This document shows, one piece after another, positions 1 to 5,091 of a stretch of DNA of 5,091 nt. The notes beneath the pieces were generated by a model, which did no database searches, was not told the DNA's origin, and saw only the letters and a program-made list of their open reading frames with translations. Made by a program: the position numbers and the translations under genes. This stretch comes from Candidatus Delongbacteria bacterium (lineage in GTDB: Bacteria; UBA4055), in assembly GCA_022013635.1 (NCBI GenBank), contig JAKLPX010000256.1, positions 1-5,091 on the forward strand. The letters run 5' to 3'. Each line of letters begins with the position of its first letter. Within the stretch, counting starts at the first letter, position 1.

Positions 1-402
1 ATCTTCAGAAAAATCTATTCTGCCGTGTGAAAATTTAACAATTCTGTTGATATAATTCATATCGCAAACATTAAAATCGCCGACAAGCATACTATAATCC
101 TTACTGCCGACTAAATTATTTATCGGAATATCCAATTCGCTTATCGTTTTATCTATTTCAAACCATTCTCCGAAAGAAATCAGATAATCCAATTCTGTAA
201 TATTCTTTTCCAATAAATAGGGCTTTATTATCCTGTTTATTTCCGTTTTAGTTAGTTTTCCGGCTATTAAAATGTTATATCCGCAATTTTCCAATATCAA
301 AGAATCGTTAGCTTTCGTGTGAAACATATATATGCACGAATCGGTTTCGCTGAAAATGATTTTTAATGCAAGGACGATAATGAGGCAAATTGATAAGTAA
401 AT
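1..402 (-). pseudogene. comEC: ComEC C-terminal part: last membrane helix plus degenerate MBL-like domain, in the -1 frame, cut by window edge
   Basis: This frame is open for 134 codons from just after a TAA at 403-405 to the window edge. It begins with a hydrophobic stretch (LSICLIIVLALKIIF, residues 3-17 of the frame) and continues into a pattern matching the start of ComEC MBL-like domains: NDSLILENCGYNILI (32-46), then IIKPYLLEKNITELDYLIS (58-76). In usual ComEC these correspond to GDSILIE..G..ILIDAG and ..PYL...GI..LDYLILTH. Joined to the upstream fragment by restoring one base between 366 and 402, the product would exceed 620 residues, near the usual ComEC length. The expected D of LIDAG is A, and HxHxDH is replaced by FGEWFEID, so the metal site appears lost. 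An independent start is possible (ATG at 327) but would discard the helix. I infer a frameshifted part of comEC rather than a separate gene. Confidence 0.75.
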
Positions 403-1856
403 TTACTTCGATAATTTTTCAAATAAAATACCATAATAATTGCGCTGATAAGTAATACTGTTACTGATATGTCGAATTTATGTCTGAGGGTAAAAATTTC
501 CAGATCGGCTGTAAGAACGACAATTTTTGAAATTATAAAAACGCATAAATTTATAATATCGGAGATAAATTGAGCCAGTATGTCAATTTTGTCAAACAAG
601 ATTAATAGTATTCCCGAAAGAAAAGCTGCGCCTGTCAGAGGTATAAGTATTAAATTTGAAATTATAGACAGAAAATTATATTTTCCGAACATATAGAGGA
701 CAAACGGCAGTAATCCTATCGTAACAGAAAACGACAGAATAATACCTTCGCATACTTTTTTCGCGATATAATTTTCGATTTTGACAGTTTCGTTAATTTT
801 TTTTGAGATCGGCTCATGGATGAGGGCTATCGAAGCTACGGCACCGAACGACAGAATAAAGCCTGTGCTGAATATTTGATTCGGATCGTAAATTAAGCTG
901 ATTATTCCGGCGCTTCCGATTATATCAATAAACTTCAATTTCCTTTTCAAAGGAAAACTTATCATAAAAATTACAGCCATCAGGACGGCTCTGATTACCG
1001 AAGGGCTTCCTCCCGTAAATACAGCATAGCCGAAAAGCGCCGATGAATTCAATATTATATACAGCGCGCCTTTTAAATTCAGCACGGAACTTAAAAGTGA
1101 CAGAATCATAACCAAAAAACCTACATGCAATCCAGAAACTGCAAGTAAATGTATTGTTCCGCTGTCGGCAAAATCTTTGATTACAGAGGATTCGAGTTTA
1201 TCCCTTCTGCCCATCATAACAGCCGATAAAAAATTGCCGGCTTTAAAAGACAGTCTTTTGTCAAAAATGCGGATAATATAATCCTGAAACGAAGCAATTT
1301 TCCTATAAACGCTTTCCTTTTTTTTCAAATAATCCAGTTTCGGATTGTTAATCTCACCGGAAATATTATTGATAAATGAAAATTCCGTCATATCCTTTTC
1401 GTACAGATTCGTCGGAGATTGAAATTTATCGAATTCTCCGCTGATCTTTATCCGATCGCCTTTTTTGATTCCTTTAGAAGCCACAACCGTATTAAATTTC
1501 ATGTTTGAGGAATGCGCTTTACTGTTCGCATAGACCGTATCGGCTCTGACTGTCAGAATCGAATTCAGGCTGTATTCATTAACCGTAAATATGTCACCGA
1601 CGACTGAAATTTCTTGTCCGGACAGTTTATCCGAGACATCTTTATTCAATATAAAATCATAGTTTTTAATCAAAAATATTACAGAGCCGATCAAAAACAC
1701 GGCTATATACATTCTTGCATTCTTCCAAACGAAAAATACCGAGCCGATCAATAATAAAATGGGAAAAAACAAAGGATTATTCATAATCAGACACGAGAAA
1801 TATACTCCTGCGGAAAGGAAGCTGAATAAGGCGATATTGTCCGGTCTTTTATGCAT
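363..1856 (-). CDS. comEC: ComEC/Rec2-family DNA-uptake channel, N-terminal and core part (frame broken near 3' end)
   Basis: Polytopic inner-membrane protein expected to pass single-stranded DNA into the cytoplasm during natural transformation. Seen: N-terminal membrane segments (about residues 8-64); a beta-rich DUF4131/OB-like region (about 78-170, with GIKKGDRIKISGEF at 129-142); then the ComEC 'Competence' core. Core hallmarks are SAVMMGRRDKL (211-221), DSGTIHLLAVSGLHVGF (231-247), TGGSPSVIRAVLMA (281-294) and DPNQIFSTGFILSFGAV (324-340), followed by further hydrophobic helices to about 478. The stop at residue 498 is premature: family members usually continue into another helix and an MBL-like domain, and exactly that continuation lies in the -1 frame (entry 1-402). 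Residues after about 486 are therefore probably not native. The ATG at 1856 is the first in frame and directly precedes the hydrophobic N-terminus; its ribosome binding site is weak. Divergent from parE. Family assignment is secure; functionality depends on whether the frame break is real. Confidence 0.9.
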   Translation of the reverse strand: MHKRPDNIALFSFLSAGVYFSCLIMNNPLFFPILLLIGSVFFVWKNARMYIAVFLIGSVIFLIKNYDFILNKDVSDKLSGQEISVVGDIFTVNEYSLNSILTVRADTVYANSKAHSSNMKFNTVVASKGIKKGDRIKISGEFDKFQSPTNLYEKDMTEFSFINNISGEINNPKLDYLKKKESVYRKIASFQDYIIRIFDKRLSFKAGNFLSAVMMGRRDKLESSVIKDFADSGTIHLLAVSGLHVGFLVMILSLLSSVLNLKGALYIILNSSALFGYAVFTGGSPSVIRAVLMAVIFMISFPLKRKLKFIDIIGSAGIISLIYDPNQIFSTGFILSFGAVASIALIHEPISKKINETVKIENYIAKKVCEGIILSFSVTIGLLPFVLYMFGKYNFLSIISNLILIPLTGAAFLSGILLILFDKIDILAQFISDIINLCVFIISKIVVLTADLEIFTLRHKFDISVTVLLISAIIMVFYLKNYRSKFTYQFASLSSLH

Positions 1857-1881
1857 CGGTCTGAAAAGTATTAAATAAAAT

Positions 1882-1910
1882 TGTATATTTCAATAGTAAA
1901 AATTTATCAA
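1882..1910 (-). promoter_or_regulatory. putative promoter of comEC
   Basis: Read on the minus strand, TTGATA (1905-1910) and TATACA (1882-1887) are 17 bp apart, a sigma70-like arrangement about 26 bp upstream of the comEC ATG. AT-rich sequence yields such matches by chance, and Bacteroidota can use a different consensus, so this rests on spacing and position only. Confidence 0.35.
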
Positions 1911-1918
1911 ATTTTACA

Positions 1919-1947
1919 TTGAATAAACCGATAGAAAAGTATATTAT
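1919..1947 (+). promoter_or_regulatory. putative promoter of parE
   Basis: TTGAAT (1919-1924) and TATTAT (1942-1947) are separated by 17 bp in the divergent intergenic region. A start site near 1954 would give a leader of about 35 nt before the parE ATG. It lies beside the opposite-facing comEC promoter candidate without overlapping it. Pattern-based call only. Confidence 0.35.
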
Positions 1948-1988
1948 TATGTAATAAAACATATAAAGCTAAATGAAGAAGAGAGAAA

Positions 1989-3839
1989 ATGAACGACAAA
2001 GCAAATCCGGCCAAATACGACGAAAGTAAGATTCAGACTCTGTCGTCGCTTGAGCATATCAGGCTGAGAACCGGGATGTATATCGGAAGACTCGGAGACG
2101 GAAGTGCTTACGAGGACGGAATATACATACTTCTCAAGGAGATAGTTGATAATTCGATTGACGAATATATCGAAGGCTACGGGAAGAAAATCATTGTAAA
2201 TATCAGTGATAAAACCGTATCGGTAAGAGACTACGGCAGAGGGATTCCGTTAGGCAAACTGGTTGATTGCGTTTCAGAAATAAACACCGGCGGAAAGTTC
2301 AACAGCGATGTATTTCAATTCAGCGTAGGCTTGAACGGCGTCGGAATGAAGGCCGTGAACGCTTTGAGCGAGTATTTTGTCGTAAAAAGCTTCCGCGACG
2401 GCATATTTAAGGAAGTACAGTATTCCAGAGGAAAACTTATCGGAGAAACCAACGGAACAACAAAAGAAACCGACGGCACTTATACGGAATTTATTCCGGA
2501 TGCGGAAATTTTTAAGGAATTCAAATTCAATTACGATTTCATTAAAAAGAGGCTTTATTATTACGCCTATCTGAATAAAGGACTGAAATTATTTTATAAT
2601 GATGAGAAGATCGCTTCAGCCGGAGGATTACTGGATTTATTGACGGAACAGGTTGAATATCCTTTGTACGAACCAATTTACTATTTTTCGGATCAGCTGG
2701 AATTTGTTTTTACCCATATAGATTCTTACGGCGAAAGCTATTATTCTTTTGTGAACGGGCAATACACAAATGACGGCGGAACGCATCAATCCGCATTCAG
2801 AGAAGCCATTTTAAAAGCGGTGAACGAATACGGCAAAAAACTTTATGAGGCAAAAGATGTCAGGGACGGCATTGTAGGAGCAATAGCAGTTAAAATCCAG
2901 CAGCCTATTTTTGAGTCTCAGACGAAAAACAAGCTCGGAAATACAGAAATAAAGAGTAAAATAATTTCGGGAGTAAAGGATTTCTTAATTGATTATTTTT
3001 ATAAGCATCAGGATATCGCCGAACATATATTCATGAAAATCGCTTTGAATGAAAAAATAAGAAAAGAATTAAAAGCCGTTCAGCATGAAGCGAGGGAACT
3101 TTCAAAAAAAACGACTATTAGAATACCTAAACTGAAGGATTGCAAATTTCATTTCAACGAAATTCCTACGGGAAGAAAAAAGGATCTTTGGAGAGGCGAT
3201 GAATCCGTGATTTTCTTGACTGAAGGCGACAGCGCCGCCGGCAGCATGATCAGCAGCAGAGATGTTGAAACACAGGCTATTTTTGCATTAAGAGGCAAAC
3301 CGCTGAATGTTTTTGGAATGAAAAGGGATGTAATTTATAAGAACGAAGAATTTTATAACATAATCAAGACCATGAACATAGAGGACGGCATAGATAATTT
3401 GAGATATTCTAAAATCATTCTGGCGACCGACTCCGATCCGGACGGATTGCATATCAGAAATATTCTGCTTACATTCTTTCTTCATTTTTATGAAAGCTTA
3501 ATTCTAAAGGGGCATATTTATATACTTGAAACTCCTCTTTTCAGGGTAAGAAACAAAAAACAGACTATCTATTGTTACAACGAAAACGAAAGGAATCAAG
3601 CTGCAAAGGAATTGGGAGCAGATCCCGAGATTACAAGATTTAAAGGATTGGGCGAAATTTCGCCGAAAGAATTCGGAAGATTTATCGGATCCGATATTCG
3701 GCTTATTCAGGTCAGCGTCGAACATTTGAAAGATATTCCCGACATGCTTGAATTTTATATGGGCAAAAATACTCCCGACAGGCGTAATTATATCATGGAA
3801 AATCTGGATAAAATCGAAGCTGAATTGACAGAAGGTTAG
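1989..3839 (+). CDS. parE: DNA topoisomerase IV subunit B (type IIA, ParE)
   Basis: ATPase subunit of topoisomerase IV, which pairs with ParC to decatenate and relax DNA in the cytoplasm. Seen in order: GHKL ATPase with EIVDNSIDE (51-59, Mg/ATP site), DYGRGIP (81-87) and lid GLNGVG (114-119); transducer with SFVNGQYTNDGGTHQ (253-267) and the ATP-contacting lysine loop QTKNKLGN (311-318); TOPRIM with TEGDSA (411-416), ALRGKPLN (433-440) and acidic DSDPDG (481-486); C-terminal RFKGLGEISP (550-559) and EFYMGKNTPDRRN (588-600). At 616 residues it is full length for Bacteroidota ParE and shorter than classic GyrB, whose TOPRIM insertion is absent. The ATG at 1989 follows a purine-rich AAGAAGAGAG with short spacing; no competing start is needed because the N-terminus aligns with the family. 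TOPRIM reads DSDPDG where DADVDG is usual, but all three acidic residues are kept. No parC follows within the window. GyrB is less likely given length and signatures. Confidence 0.96.
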   Translation: MNDKANPAKYDESKIQTLSSLEHIRLRTGMYIGRLGDGSAYEDGIYILLKEIVDNSIDEYIEGYGKKIIVNISDKTVSVRDYGRGIPLGKLVDCVSEINTGGKFNSDVFQFSVGLNGVGMKAVNALSEYFVVKSFRDGIFKEVQYSRGKLIGETNGTTKETDGTYTEFIPDAEIFKEFKFNYDFIKKRLYYYAYLNKGLKLFYNDEKIASAGGLLDLLTEQVEYPLYEPIYYFSDQLEFVFTHIDSYGESYYSFVNGQYTNDGGTHQSAFREAILKAVNEYGKKLYEAKDVRDGIVGAIAVKIQQPIFESQTKNKLGNTEIKSKIISGVKDFLIDYFYKHQDIAEHIFMKIALNEKIRKELKAVQHEARELSKKTTIRIPKLKDCKFHFNEIPTGRKKDLWRGDESVIFLTEGDSAAGSMISSRDVETQAIFALRGKPLNVFGMKRDVIYKNEEFYNIIKTMNIEDGIDNLRYSKIILATDSDPDGLHIRNILLTFFLHFYESLILKGHIYILETPLFRVRNKKQTIYCYNENERNQAAKELGADPEITRFKGLGEISPKEFGRFIGSDIRLIQVSVEHLKDIPDMLEFYMGKNTPDRRNYIMENLDKIEAELTEG

Positions 3840-4250
3840 GGAGTATCGTCTCAATCTCTGTATTGAGATACAGAGGATAGGGTGAAAATATATCGAGGTG
3901 TTCAGCGTTCAGGATGTTGATAATAAGAAAGACGATTTTGTAGGCAAGTTCGTGATAATAAAATGAGTTTATTAGTTTGTAAAGAGGATAATTTCTTCGT
4001 ATATTTACCTTTAAAGTAACATCTGTAACACTTTCACAAGAATCTGCTGTGCTGGAATATGTATAAAACCCTATTTATTCATAAATCCAAATAACCATAG
4101 CGGTATTTTTCTCGGATTCATGGTCATATCGGTATCAATTGCCCGGAATGCATACAAAAGCTTTATGGTGATGATTTATAAAAACTCAGAAAACAGCAAA
4201 ATCTAAAAAAAGAAAACAACTAACAACTTACTCTTCCCAAACCTTGTCTA
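3840..4250. other. intergenic region without a supportable gene; possible decayed coding remnants
   Basis: Apart from the hairpins at 3849-3875, I find no complete gene, tRNA or terminator here. Several short plus-strand stretches read like protein ends. At 3886-3966 a frame reads VFSVQDVDNKKDDFVGKF and ends in TGA, overlapping by ATGA an 18-codon frame (3963-4019). A frame ending near 4064 reads VTSVTLSQESAVLEYV. A frame ending near 4182 reads HGHIGINCPECIQKLYGDDL, with a CPEC pair. None has a convincing start with a ribosome binding site, and opposite-strand frames also look plausible in places. This could be a gene broken by several frameshifts, or chance in open-frame-rich DNA. Positions 4180-4225 are A-rich low-complexity sequence. 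Confidence 0.4.
3849..3875. repeat. two interlocked inverted repeats (alternative hairpins) just after the parE stop
   Basis: TCTCAAT (3849-3855) is the perfect reverse complement of ATTGAGA (3862-3868). CTCTGTAT (3856-3863) is the perfect reverse complement of ATACAGAG (3868-3875), with the 4-nt loop TGAG. The arms alternate in the order A-B-A'-B', so the RNA could form either hairpin, or in principle a pseudoknot, but not both full stems. The element starts 10 nt after the parE stop codon. No T-tract follows on either strand, so it is not a standard intrinsic terminator. It may affect parE mRNA 3'-end stability or be an old inverted duplication. Confidence 0.6.
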
Positions 4251-4256
4251 TTACTT
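4232..4256. repeat. 25-bp direct repeat, copy 1 (overlaps toxin stop codon)
   Basis: A perfect 25-bp direct repeat beginning TCTTCCCAAACC and ending TTACTT. The second copy is at 4848-4872, a period of 616 bp, so the pair brackets the toxin-antitoxin operon. On the minus strand this copy supplies the last lysine codon and TAA stop of the toxin and the next 19 bases downstream. It has no internal dyad, and identity stops sharply on both sides. Confidence 0.9.
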
Positions 4257-4550
4257 GATAATCAGATTATCAGGATCCTGTCTGGAGTCCCAAATTGTTA
4301 GAATAGTTATATTATCTGCGTCATATTCATAAAATATTATAAAATTTTCGACTATCAAACCCCTTACAGATTCTAAATCCGTTTTTATACCGATATTAGG
4401 CATTTTAACGATAAGTTTTATATCTTTAACAATTTTCTTATACAGCTTTATAGAATAAGTCTTACTTTTATTTCTTTCAATATAAAATTCAAGTATCTCG
4501 TATAATTTTACTTTGGCTTTATCCGACCAGATTATCTCTCTTTTAGCCAT
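4251..4550 (-). CDS. RelE/ParE-family toxin of a type II toxin-antitoxin module
   Basis: A 99-residue, lysine-rich protein with the layout of the RelE/ParE superfamily: N-terminal strand and helices (EIIWSDKAKVKLYEILEFYI, 5-24), a central helix (about 32-50, ending KMPNIG), and C-terminal strands SVRGLIVENFIIFYEYD (61-77) and ITILTIWDSRQDPDNL (81-96). The ending IWDSRQDP is typical of Bacteroidota members of this family. Members either cleave ribosome-bound mRNA (RelE-like) or poison DNA gyrase (ParE-like); the sequence alone does not decide which, and a link to the nearby parE topoisomerase gene would be coincidence of name. Second gene of the operon: its ATG lies 19 bp inside the antitoxin gene and is preceded by AAGGAAG (4558-4564) seven bases upstream, consistent with translational coupling. 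The stop codon lies within repeat copy 1. Length is normal and no truncation is apparent. Confidence 0.9.
   Translation of the reverse strand: MAKREIIWSDKAKVKLYEILEFYIERNKSKTYSIKLYKKIVKDIKLIVKMPNIGIKTDLESVRGLIVENFIIFYEYDADNITILTIWDSRQDPDNLIIK
4256..4272. repeat. 17-bp palindrome at toxin 3' end
   Basis: TGATAATC (4256-4263), a central A, then GATTATCA (4265-4272): two perfect 8-bp arms. It lies within the last codons of the toxin gene, directly abutting repeat copy 1, and is absent beside copy 2. It may simply reflect the encoded DNLII codons, or be a protein-binding site or a recombination-junction feature. Confidence 0.55.
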
Positions 4551-4768
4551 CCGGAGACTTCCTTTTCAAGTTTCTTATGTTCGGTAAATAATCCCCGTTC
4601 AATCTGCTTTTTTGATTCCATAATTTCATTTCTCTGTTCAGCGGTTAGAGCGATATATTCAGTATCAGTCTTGGAATCAAGAATGGTTTTTAAGGCTTTT
4701 AGGAATGTCAGATCATCAATTTCAGCTATACGGTGTATTAAAATTTTCTTTAATTCAAGCGTTGTCAT
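4532..4768 (-). CDS. antitoxin of the RelE/ParE-type module (Bacteroidota-style small antitoxin)
   Basis: A 78-residue, highly charged protein that I recognise as the usual upstream partner of Bacteroidota RelE/ParE toxins. It starts MTTLELKKILIHRIAEIDD, followed by a helix (about 21-33) and a charged C-terminal half, with LTAEQRNEIMESKKQIERG (about 41-59) and KKLEKEVSGWLKER (65-78) likely to form the toxin-wrapping helices. Such antitoxins neutralise the toxin by direct binding and usually repress their own operon. ATG at 4768 is chosen because GGGAG (4776-4780) sits seven bases upstream. The frame stays open to a TTG at 4828, but that codon falls in the predicted -35 box and would add 20 uncharacteristic residues. 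No ribbon-helix-helix or HTH motif is obvious by eye, so DNA binding by this protein is inferred from the family and context. Confidence 0.85.
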   Translation of the reverse strand: MTTLELKKILIHRIAEIDDLTFLKALKTILDSKTDTEYIALTAEQRNEIMESKKQIERGLFTEHKKLEKEVSGWLKER

Positions 4769-4775
4769 AATTCGG

Positions 4776-4780
4776 CTCCC
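4776..4780 (-). promoter_or_regulatory. ribosome binding site of the antitoxin gene (decides the start)
   Basis: On the minus strand GGGAG lies seven bases before ATG 4768. It is the clearest Shine-Dalgarno match in the window and favours this ATG over the upstream in-frame TTG at 4828. Confidence 0.65.
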
Positions 4781-4799
4781 GGTTTCCCAATGTTGTTTA

Positions 4800-4828
4800 A
4801 AGATACACAATATATATTGATATTTCAA
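4800..4828 (-). promoter_or_regulatory. putative toxin-antitoxin operon promoter with palindromic operator
   Basis: Read on the minus strand, TTGAAA (4823-4828) and TATCTT (4800-4805) are 17 bp apart, predicting a leader of about 25 nt before the antitoxin ATG. The spacer contains CAATATATATTG (4808-4819), a perfect 12-bp palindrome, and TTGA-N4-TCAA (4817-4828) overlaps the -35 box. A dyad inside the promoter is the expected place for autorepression by a type II antitoxin or toxin-antitoxin complex. AT-rich palindromes also arise by chance, so operator function is inferred. Confidence 0.5.
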
Positions 4829-4847
4829 CAGGCTTTTTCTATTCTAT

Positions 4848-4872
4848 TCTTCCCAAACCTTGTCTATTACTT
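4848..4872. repeat. 25-bp direct repeat, copy 2 (upstream of the toxin-antitoxin promoter)
   Basis: Identical over 25 bp to 4232-4256 and in the same orientation. On the minus strand it again reads lysine codon, TAA, TAG, then ACAAGGTTTGGGAAGA, as if it were the 3' end of another gene. Read backwards from it, a short open stretch ends MTNRLLKFASEK before the shared stop, but this does not resemble the toxin C-terminus. With copy 1 it frames the operon and its promoter. Confidence 0.9.
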
Positions 4873-5091
4873 TTCTGAAGCAAATTTCAATAATCTATTT
4901 GTCATTTTGTATAATTGTGTTAAATTACAATTTATGATAAAAAAGAAATCAGCAGGCATAAAACTGTATAAAAAAGAATACATATGTATAACCTGAATTC
5001 CCGAAATCTGTAACTACGCCTTAATATAAACAGCAAAAATAAAGCTCATTATTTTAAAATAACACTTGCTTTTTGCCAAAAACATAGTTAC
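4873..5091. other. AT-rich region beyond the operon: palindrome and inverted repeat, no supportable gene
   Basis: Seen: TTATTTTAAAATAA (5049-5062), a perfect 14-bp palindrome; GTAACTA (5010-5016) and TAGTTAC (5085-5091), a 7-bp inverted repeat that may extend past the window edge; a TATAAT (4910-4915) with no good -35 partner; and a 20-codon plus-strand frame (4934-4996) without a ribosome binding site. No gene can be supported. The dyads could belong to the control or end region of a gene to the right of the window. Confidence 0.4.

Noticed and set aside
363..405. Programmed -1 ribosomal frameshift in comEC
   Set aside because: No X XXY YYZ heptamer in the zero frame occurs in the overlap; AAATTTA is present but in the wrong phase. 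A single-base indel explains the data more simply.
3288..3854. Minus-strand open frames of 65 and 116 codons
   Set aside because: They lie antisense within parE, whose coding sequence is unambiguous there. Their translations are low-complexity shadows with no recognisable family.
3849..3890. Intrinsic terminator for parE
   Set aside because: The hairpins are followed by GATAGGGTGAAAA with no T-tract, and the minus-strand side also lacks one.
3793..4074. A 93-codon minus-strand open frame running from the intergenic region into the 3' end of parE
   Set aside because: It contains no ATG and overlaps parE antisense. Open length alone is not convincing in AT-rich DNA.
4205..4230. Terminator downstream of the toxin (T-rich tract on the minus strand)
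   Set aside because: The T-rich tract is present but no stem precedes it; only the direct repeat GTTGTTAGTTGTT is seen, which cannot pair with itself.
4769..4828. Longer antitoxin starting at the in-frame TTG (4828)
   Set aside because: That TTG lies in the predicted -35 box, has no ribosome binding site, and adds 20 residues unlike the family; ATG 4768 has GGGAG seven bases upstream.
4934..4996. Short plus-strand frame beginning MIKKKSAGIKLYKK, faintly like the N-terminus of some NUDIX hydrolases
   Set aside because: Only 20 codons, no ribosome binding site, no NUDIX box, and the similarity is to a short loosely conserved segment.
4191..5038. An 11-bp shared string, AAACAGCAAAA, at 4191-4201 and 5028-5038
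   Set aside because: Short, A-rich and not collinear with the 25-bp repeats; expected by chance in this composition.
1..5091. CRISPR arrays, tRNA/rRNA genes, insertion sequences with transposase
   Set aside because: No regularly spaced repeats, tRNA-like cloverleaf, rRNA-like sequence or transposase motif was seen on either strand.

Overview
This AT-rich window most likely comes from the chromosome of a member of the Bacteroidota or the wider Bacteroidota/Ignavibacteria/Chlorobi group. The strongest evidence is the type IIA topoisomerase B subunit, which carries the ParE signature of that group throughout, for example GLNGVG in the ATP lid, LRGKPLN, ITRFKGLGEISP and EFYMGKNTPDRRN. The small antitoxin and RelE/ParE-type toxin also belong to a pair style common in Bacteroidota.

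Left part (1-1856, minus strand): a comEC/rec2-type gene for the inner-membrane DNA-uptake channel. The reading frame breaks near its 3' end. The N-terminal membrane part, OB-fold and Competence core read from 1856 to a stop at 363. The C-terminal metallo-beta-lactamase-like (MBL-like) domain then reads on in the -1 frame from about 402 and runs off the left edge. The likely cause is one missing base, real or a sequencing/assembly error, between 366 and 402. The C-terminal domain has also lost the metal-binding HxHxDH signature.

Middle (1857-3839): a 132-bp divergent intergenic region with a plausible sigma70-like promoter in each direction, then parE (1989-3839, plus strand), complete and intact.

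Right part (3840-5091): about 410 bp without a supportable gene follow parE. They hold an unusual pair of interlocked, mutually exclusive hairpins just after the parE stop, and short gene-like reading fragments in several frames. A complete minus-strand type II toxin-antitoxin operon follows: antitoxin 4768-4532, toxin 4550-4251, overlapping by 19 bp. The operon has a good promoter, a 12-bp palindrome inside the promoter spacer that may be the autorepression operator, and clear ribosome binding sites for both genes. A perfect 25-bp direct repeat brackets the operon (4232-4256 and 4848-4872); one copy includes the toxin stop codon. This suggests the operon arrived or was duplicated as a unit. 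The last 220 bp hold AT-rich palindromes and an inverted repeat but no supportable gene.

I do not see a clearly new biological system. The items most worth checking are the comEC frame break with its degenerate tail domain, the repeat-flanked toxin-antitoxin cassette, and the interlocked hairpins downstream of parE.
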